The notes beneath the pieces are model-generated. The model did not search any database. It saw nothing but the letters and a program-made list of their open reading frames with translations, and was not told the origin of the DNA. A program made the translations under genes and the position numbers. Shown here piece after piece: positions 59,507 to 64,000 of a stretch of DNA of 64,000 bases. How positions within the stretch are numbered: position 1 is the first letter of the stretch; every line of letters begins with the position of its first letter. The stretch comes from DALYDD01 sp031973395 (GTDB lineage Bacteria > Patescibacteriota > Minisyncoccia > Phycocordibacterales > CAIZLB01): contig DALYDD010000002.1 in assembly GCA_031973395.1 (NCBI GenBank), positions 1-64,000 of the forward strand, read 5' to 3'.

Positions 59507-61294
59507 ATGAAACAAGATCATGCCCCAGAGGCCCACGATAATGCTTTAGCAACCCTAGAAAAAAAGCGTCATACGTTGGCCCACCTCCTTGCTGCGAGCG
59601 TGCGAGAACTGTTCCCAGGATCGCAAAACTCTATTGGTCCAGCTATTGAAAATGGTTTCTATCAGGACTTCGAGGTGAGCGGCCAAATTTCTGAAAACGA
59701 TCTTCCGAAAATCGAACAGAAAATGCGCGAAATCCTCAAAACATGGACGGCTTTTGAGCGAAAAGAAGTTTCAAAAGAAGAAGCTTTGGATGAATTCTCT
59801 TGGAATGCATATAAATCAGAACTGATCGAGGATTTCGCAAAAGACGGCAAGACTATGACTTTTTATACTGTCGCCGGATTCGTAGACCTTTGCAAAGGCG
59901 GCCACAGCGAAAACCCTTCAACAGAAATTGCGCCAGATTCATTCAAGCTCACTCGAATTGCCGGAGCATACTGGAAAGGTGATGAGAAAAACAAAATGCT
60001 TACTCGTATTTATGGCTTGGCATTCAACACGAAAGAAGAGTTGGAAGCCTTTGAAAAGAAGCAGGCTGAAGCCGCAGATCGAGACCATCGAAAACTCGGC
60101 AAAGAATTGGACCTCTTCACTTTCTCAGACCTTGTGGGCTCAGGCCTTCCCCTCTTTACACCAAAAGGACAAATGATGCGAGAAACTATCGCTGATTTCC
60201 TTTGGAGTATCTCAAAGAAATACGGATACCAGAAAGTATCCATTCCTCATATTGCCAAAATCGCTCTTTATGAAAAAAGTGGCCATGCAGCTAAATTCAA
60301 AGATGAATTCTTTTATGTACATGGCGCCCAGAGTGGTCAAGACTTTGTAATGAAACCAATGAACTGCCCTCATCATAGTCAGATTTTTGCCGGCAAAGCC
60401 CGCAGCTATCGCGAACTCCCCCTCCGATTCAATGAGCTCACTATGCAATATCGAGATGAAAAGCCAGGTGAATTAATCGGCCTCTCACGTGTACGTTCAA
60501 TCACTATCGACGATGCCCACATTTTCTGCACCCCAGACCAAATCAAAGAAGAGGTCACAAATATCGTTAAAATCATTCAGGAATTTTTCAGCGCTTTAGG
60601 CATGTGGAAAAAAGGCGAAACTTTCTGGGTTTCCCTCTCTGTTCGCGATCCCAAAACTCCTGAAAAATATTTGGGTGAAGAAAAGAATTGGGATAAAGCA
60701 GAGCAATATCTACAGGAAGTTTCTGATGAGCTTGGTCTCGACGCAAAGCGCATGGAAGGCGAAGCTGCATTCTATGGTCCGAAATTAGACTTTATGTTTA
60801 CAGACGCACTCGGCCGCGAGCGCCAGCTTTCTACGGCCCAGGTGGACTTCGTTCAGCCTGCTCGATTCGAATTGGAATACACAGGTCCAGAAGGAAAAGC
60901 CACACCCGTTATGATCCACAGAGCGGTCGCCGGATCCCTCGAACGATTTATGGCCATTCTCATTGAGCATTTCGCAGGAGCTTTCCCTCTTTGGCTCTCC
61001 CCTGTTCAGGTGATGGTTGTACCGATTGGAGACAATGAACTTCCGTATGCAAAGGCATTTGCAGAAAAATTACAGGCAGAAAATATTCGCGCTGAGTTAG
61101 ATCTTTCTAATGATTCATTTGGTAAAAAAATCCGCAATGCCAAAACAGAAAAAACTCCATATATCGCCGTTATCGGAAAGAAAGAAGTTGAGGCTGGTAA
61201 AGTAACTCTCGAGGGACGCACAGAAAAGTTTGAACTCACACTCGATGAAGCTGTATCGAAGTTGGTTGAGGAGGTGAAGAACAAAACCATATAA
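59507..61294 (+). CDS. thrS: Threonine-tRNA ligase without TGS domain
   Basis: 595 residues. The N-terminal TGS domain is absent; the chain begins at the editing domain (KKRHTLAHLLAASVRELFPG with the HxxxH metal/editing site, FVDLCKGGHSENP with Cys and His). The class II core has TPKGQMMRETIADFLW, the zinc-binding Cys in MKPMNCPHHSQIFAGKAR, motif 2 LPLRFNELTMQYRDEKPGEL, VRSITIDDAHIFC, and motif 3 MIHRAVAGSLERFMAILIEH. The anticodon-binding domain begins near residue 500 (LSPVQVMVVPIGDNELPYAK). It charges tRNA-Thr and should still proofread Ser. Confidence 0.97.
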   Translation: MKQDHAPEAHDNALATLEKKRHTLAHLLAASVRELFPGSQNSIGPAIENGFYQDFEVSGQISENDLPKIEQKMREILKTWTAFERKEVSKEEALDEFSWNAYKSELIEDFAKDGKTMTFYTVAGFVDLCKGGHSENPSTEIAPDSFKLTRIAGAYWKGDEKNKMLTRIYGLAFNTKEELEAFEKKQAEAADRDHRKLGKELDLFTFSDLVGSGLPLFTPKGQMMRETIADFLWSISKKYGYQKVSIPHIAKIALYEKSGHAAKFKDEFFYVHGAQSGQDFVMKPMNCPHHSQIFAGKARSYRELPLRFNELTMQYRDEKPGELIGLSRVRSITIDDAHIFCTPDQIKEEVTNIVKIIQEFFSALGMWKKGETFWVSLSVRDPKTPEKYLGEEKNWDKAEQYLQEVSDELGLDAKRMEGEAAFYGPKLDFMFTDALGRERQLSTAQVDFVQPARFELEYTGPEGKATPVMIHRAVAGSLERFMAILIEHFAGAFPLWLSPVQVMVVPIGDNELPYAKAFAEKLQAENIRAELDLSNDSFGKKIRNAKTEKTPYIAVIGKKEVEAGKVTLEGRTEKFELTLDEAVSKLVEEVKNKTI

Positions 61295-61337
61295 ACAACG
61301 AAACTCTTTAAGAACGCAGTTATTTATAATTTGCAAA

Positions 61338-61380
61338 CTAAAATCCCGAGTGCGGTGCGCACTCGGGATTTTAGTTTTTT
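61338..61380. terminator. Bidirectional terminator between thrS and the surface protein gene
   Basis: Perfect sixteen-pair stem (61338-61353 with 61359-61374), five-base loop, then TTTTTT on the plus strand; on the minus strand TTTG follows. It ends ten bases before the stop of the convergent gene. Confidence 0.92.
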
Positions 61381-61383
61381 ATC

Positions 61384-62715
61384 TTATTTTATCAAACCTT
61401 TCTTTCGCATATTTTCCATCTTGAACTGATTAATTCGTTCATTGATCGAAAGATGTGCAGAAGGATTTGCATTTGCAGCGAAAGCAGTTTTAGCTTTCTT
61501 TCGTGACACCATGACATATCCGAGGAATGCAGACCAGAGAAGGAGTCCGATGGTAAAGAGTGCAACTTTCATATTGAACTCAATACCCGTATCAGGAACC
61601 TGACTCAAGAATACACCAGAGACCGGAGTACCTGCTGTAGGCTGTCGAATAACAGTTACATTTGATACAGGAGTACCAGCACCGATTACATTCATAGAAC
61701 AGTTTGCAGTGATAGTCTGACCATTAGAATACACGGTTACAGTTGCAGTCTTTGTTCCAGGAGTTGAATATACTTTCTGAATCGCAGATGCATTTCCATA
61801 ACTTAGACCATCAGTACCTGTCCATGAGTATGAGTAGTTTCCATATCCGGTGTTATACCCGTTATTGTACCCATTGTTATATCCATAATTGTTTCCGCCT
61901 GTTGCATATACAGTCCAGACAACGTTCTGTCCAATAGTTGCAGACGCAGGAGTGGCGACACAATATGCCGTGAGGTTGTTATAGTTATTCACATAACCCT
62001 GATCAACGTTAACAGAACAAGATCGTGTAATTGACTGACTGCCAGATGTAATAGTCACTGAGACAGACTTTGATCCAGGATACTGGTATCGTCCAGTGAA
62101 TGACTGAGCAGAGCTATACACTCCGTCAGTTCCAGACCATGAATATGAGTAGTTCCCATTTCCACCGCTTGCAGAAGCAGTGAATCGAACATCTTGATTG
62201 ATCGTTACAGATGAAGGAGATGCCGTACAATAACCATCAAGGTTATTCTGTACTTGTGTTTGGTTACCACTAATCGGAGAACCAATTACTACGTGAACAT
62301 TGTTTACGTTATTATTAACGTTATTATTGTTGTTCGTATTAGTACTTGTCTGAGACTGTGATTGAGACTGATTCTGAACAGTAGGTGTATATGTTGGCGT
62401 ATACGATGGTGTATACGAAGGAGTTGAATATGAAGGTCGATATGTTGGTGTATACGATGGAGTGTACGACGGAGAATAATTATCATACTCAGGAGTATAG
62501 TAATCATAATAGTCGTAGTAATCGTATTCTGGATAATCGTAGTAAGTATAGTAATCGTATTCATCGCCACCAAAATCCTCAAGACTGTCGAACATATCGT
62601 ACTCAGCATGAGCTACCGGTGCGAAAGAGAAAGAGGCTACCAATGCCAATACGGCAAAAAGTGTGGCGACAACCTTCCAAATCGACTTTTTTGTTGTTGT
62701 TTTTTTCATATTCAT
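61384..62715 (-). CDS. Surface protein with Tyr/Asp- and Thr/Pro-rich repeats, PKD-like domains and VPDTG-type sorting signal
   Basis: 443 residues from ATG 62715; TATAAT (complement 62725-62730) ends 9 bases before it. Signal peptide VVATLFAVLALVASFSFAPV with AHA cleavage. Then an acidic Tyr-rich stretch (EYDYYTYYDYPEYDYYDYYD), a repeat of YTPSYTPTYRPSYSTPSYTP type, an Asn/Gln linker, and two PKD-like beta domains (FTASASGGNGNYSYSWSGTD and TGGNNYGYNNGYNNGYNTGY embedded in the second). Near the C-terminus SQVPDTGIEF precedes a membrane helix (VALFTIGLLLWSAFLGYVMV) and SRKKAK, the layout of an LPxTG-like cell-wall sorting signal, with an extra 40-residue cytoplasmic tail. The sortase gene lies just upstream. 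Confidence 0.82.
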   Translation of the reverse strand: MNMKKTTTKKSIWKVVATLFAVLALVASFSFAPVAHAEYDMFDSLEDFGGDEYDYYTYYDYPEYDYYDYYDYYTPEYDNYSPSYTPSYTPTYRPSYSTPSYTPSYTPTYTPTVQNQSQSQSQTSTNTNNNNNVNNNVNNVHVVIGSPISGNQTQVQNNLDGYCTASPSSVTINQDVRFTASASGGNGNYSYSWSGTDGVYSSAQSFTGRYQYPGSKSVSVTITSGSQSITRSCSVNVDQGYVNNYNNLTAYCVATPASATIGQNVVWTVYATGGNNYGYNNGYNNGYNTGYGNYSYSWTGTDGLSYGNASAIQKVYSTPGTKTATVTVYSNGQTITANCSMNVIGAGTPVSNVTVIRQPTAGTPVSGVFLSQVPDTGIEFNMKVALFTIGLLLWSAFLGYVMVSRKKAKTAFAANANPSAHLSINERINQFKMENMRKKGLIK

Positions 62716-62825
62716 AGTATAGATATTATATATCAATAGTATCATTTCGTCAAGGGTTATATCCAGACCACGCCTTAGCTAATTAAGCAATAGTACTTTG
62801 ATCCATATAATTAGCCCTGTATTGC

Positions 62826-63554
62826 CTATCGTTTTGAAATTGATACCAAGTCGCCTTCTACAACATATCGATCTGTACGCTTACCAAAGCTATCACATGT
62901 CGATAGAGTAATCATATTCTTCTTTGTGTCAAAGGAAACGAGGACGCTTTCTTTGGGGGCCTTTTTTACACCGGTTACTCGGTATGTATACACACCTGTG
63001 CTTCCATACACAATAATCTCATCTCCCTGCCTTACATTTTTTAATTTATTGAAGACTTTATATGCCTGATTCTGCACAACACTGAATCCCGTACTGTGAC
63101 CAAACAGAAACATATTTCCAGAGCCTGGATACCCTGAACCAGGATAATGCACCACACCTTTTTGGAGTTGTGCATCCAGCACTTCATGGTTTGTACTTTT
63201 TGGATTTACGATGACAGTGTCGAGGGCAATACTCGAAATAACAAGTCGGATCGGATCTTCGGCATAAATAGTCTCTGAGGTACCAGCTGTTGTATTAACG
63301 GTTAGAGGATAGTTATTGTTACTTCCAGCAGTATTCTGAGTATTTTGCCCAGACGCATTGGTATCTGTCACTGGCTTACCATCGATTAATTCGCGTACCG
63401 CAGAGCGAGTCCTTTGTTCTAATGTCTCTCCTCCAGAAGGCATAAATTCAGTTGGAATCATGCCAAAGAGCGCAAGCATGACAATGCTTACGATGAAAAT
63501 ACCACAGAACCAAAGCATAAATTGAACCTCATGTCTGGAGAAGATTTTTTTCAT
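62826..63554 (-). CDS. Sortase family transpeptidase
   Basis: 242 residues. N-terminal membrane helix (FMLWFCGIFIVSIVMLALFG), a Ser/Asn linker, and a sortase beta barrel. The catalytic His is in NMFLFGHSTGF, the catalytic Cys in ITLSTCDSFGKRTDRYVVEG, with the Arg a few residues later. The class resembles sortases D/E by the short TLSTC layout. It should cut a sorting motif and link the protein to the envelope; the neighbour at 61384 with a VPDTG motif is the obvious candidate substrate. A TTGTATAAT box gives a leader of about 20 bases. Confidence 0.92.
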   Translation of the reverse strand: MKKIFSRHEVQFMLWFCGIFIVSIVMLALFGMIPTEFMPSGGETLEQRTRSAVRELIDGKPVTDTNASGQNTQNTAGSNNNYPLTVNTTAGTSETIYAEDPIRLVISSIALDTVIVNPKSTNHEVLDAQLQKGVVHYPGSGYPGSGNMFLFGHSTGFSVVQNQAYKVFNKLKNVRQGDEIIVYGSTGVYTYRVTGVKKAPKESVLVSFDTKKNMITLSTCDSFGKRTDRYVVEGDLVSISKR

Positions 63555-63617
63555 AGATTCTTAGTTTCTTATCGAGATTATTATACAATGCTGCATTATC
63601 GATGTCAATCTACATAT

Positions 63618-63645
63618 TTGACAAATATTTATTTTATAGTATAGT
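63618..63645 (+). promoter_or_regulatory. Sigma-70 promoter of the gene at 63655
   Basis: TTGACA at 63618-63623, 16-base spacer, TATAGT at 63640-63645, which ends 9 bases before the ATG. It is the clearest leaderless gene that also has a consensus -35 box. Confidence 0.65.
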
Positions 63646-63654
63646 CTGTGCACT

Positions 63655-64000
63655 ATGGAAAATAATACAGCGGCAGAAAAGAAGCCCAATTATACCGTCC
63701 TTCGCGTCATTGTTATTGGCGCTATCTTGGTACTATTAGTCTTTTTGAGTATTGGCATCGTGCGTATTGTGCCAAAAGCTCTTAATTCCCTTGCTAACGC
63801 AAGCCTTTCAATTGGTACCTTACTCGATACACAGAGCACCTCTACCCCTTCAACTGGCGGACAGCCAAACGCCTCAAGTACTGGCGGTTTTTCAATTCGA
63901 GAATTAACAGATCGGAATCTTGAAACTCCAAATAATTATGTCCCTGCAAGCTCTACCCTACCATCGGGGTATGGTGGAACAGGAACTAATAATGGAACTA
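63655..64000 (+). CDS. Membrane-anchored protein, 3' truncated by the window edge
   Basis: 115 codons are visible, beginning MENNTAAEKKPNYTVLRVIV, with one membrane helix (VIVIGAILVLLVFLSIGIVR, about 18-37) followed by a Ser/Thr/Gly-rich outward stretch (STSTPSTGGQPNASSTGGF). The end is outside the window. Divergent from the sortase gene, so perhaps another envelope component. No family can be assigned from this part. Confidence 0.7.
   Translation, partial: MENNTAAEKKPNYTVLRVIVIGAILVLLVFLSIGIVRIVPKALNSLANASLSIGTLLDTQSTSTPSTGGQPNASSTGGFSIRELTDRNLETPNNYVPASSTLPSGYGGTGTNNGT

Noticed and set aside
1..64000. CRISPR arrays, insertion sequences and prophage genes
   Set aside because: No direct repeats with regular spacers, transposases, integrases or capsid genes were seen; the short tandem repeats are inside surface-protein genes.
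1..64000. UGA recoding as in Gracilibacteria or Absconditabacteria
   Set aside because: Several conserved genes end correctly at TGA and no in-frame TGA interrupts a conserved protein, so table 11 applies.

Overview
The window looks like an internal piece of a chromosome from a Candidate Phyla Radiation (Patescibacteria) bacterium, most likely a Parcubacteria/Paceibacteria-type lineage. It begins and ends inside genes and carries two 10-N scaffold gaps, so it is probably a metagenome assembly. The taxonomic inference rests on lean housekeeping proteins (SMC without a hinge, gamma/tau without the zinc module, ThrRS without TGS), a NusB-NUDIX fusion, a streamlined type IV pilus locus, a sortase with an S/T/N-rich or Tyr-rich surface protein, and very tight gene spacing. 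TGA behaves as a normal stop, so the code is table 11.

Layout. 1-5.8 kb: end of an ABC substrate-binding protein, an exported orphan, then small enzymes (histidine phosphatase, NUDIX, DUF1801, DUF1905). 5.9-9.1 kb: tRNA-Gln, dnaX, a MazG-like protein and an orphan in divergent orientation. 9.4-14.3 kb: two large surface proteins flanking a tRNA-dihydrouridine synthase. 14.4-18.1 kb: enolase and phosphoglycerate mutase. 18.1-23.5 kb: a type IV pilus-like operon (ATPase, platform protein, two prepilin-like proteins). 23.6-27.5 kb: truB/hisS divergent pair, an exonuclease and a DsbA-like protein. 27.5-31.9 kb: UvrD-type helicase-nuclease. 32.2-42.7 kb: rpoB-rpoC-dnaG-rpoD, all on the minus strand. 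43.1-47.4 kb: trmD, khpA, rpsP and rnr. 48.1-54.6 kb: smc, rnc, nusB-NUDIX, rpmF and rnhB. 54.8-61.3 kb: dnaE and thrS. 61.4-64 kb: a sortable surface protein, sortase and the start of another membrane protein.

Two classes of gene stand out. Most genes are moderate in G+C, and at least twenty appear leaderless: an extended -10 box (TGnTAnnnT or TATAAT-like) ends only 6-11 bases before the ATG. These boxes are so tightly packed that they overlap stop codons or the -10 box of the divergent neighbour. In contrast, about nine solitary, clearly more GC-rich genes (at 1149, 7615, 8651, 15840, 31305, 43143, 47552, 53262 and 58400) are scattered between housekeeping genes. Nearly all have a strong GC-rich terminator, and several have a classical -35/-10 promoter and a long, sometimes structured leader. 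This moron-like set of independent transcription units is the most interesting signal in the window; the functions of most members are unknown.
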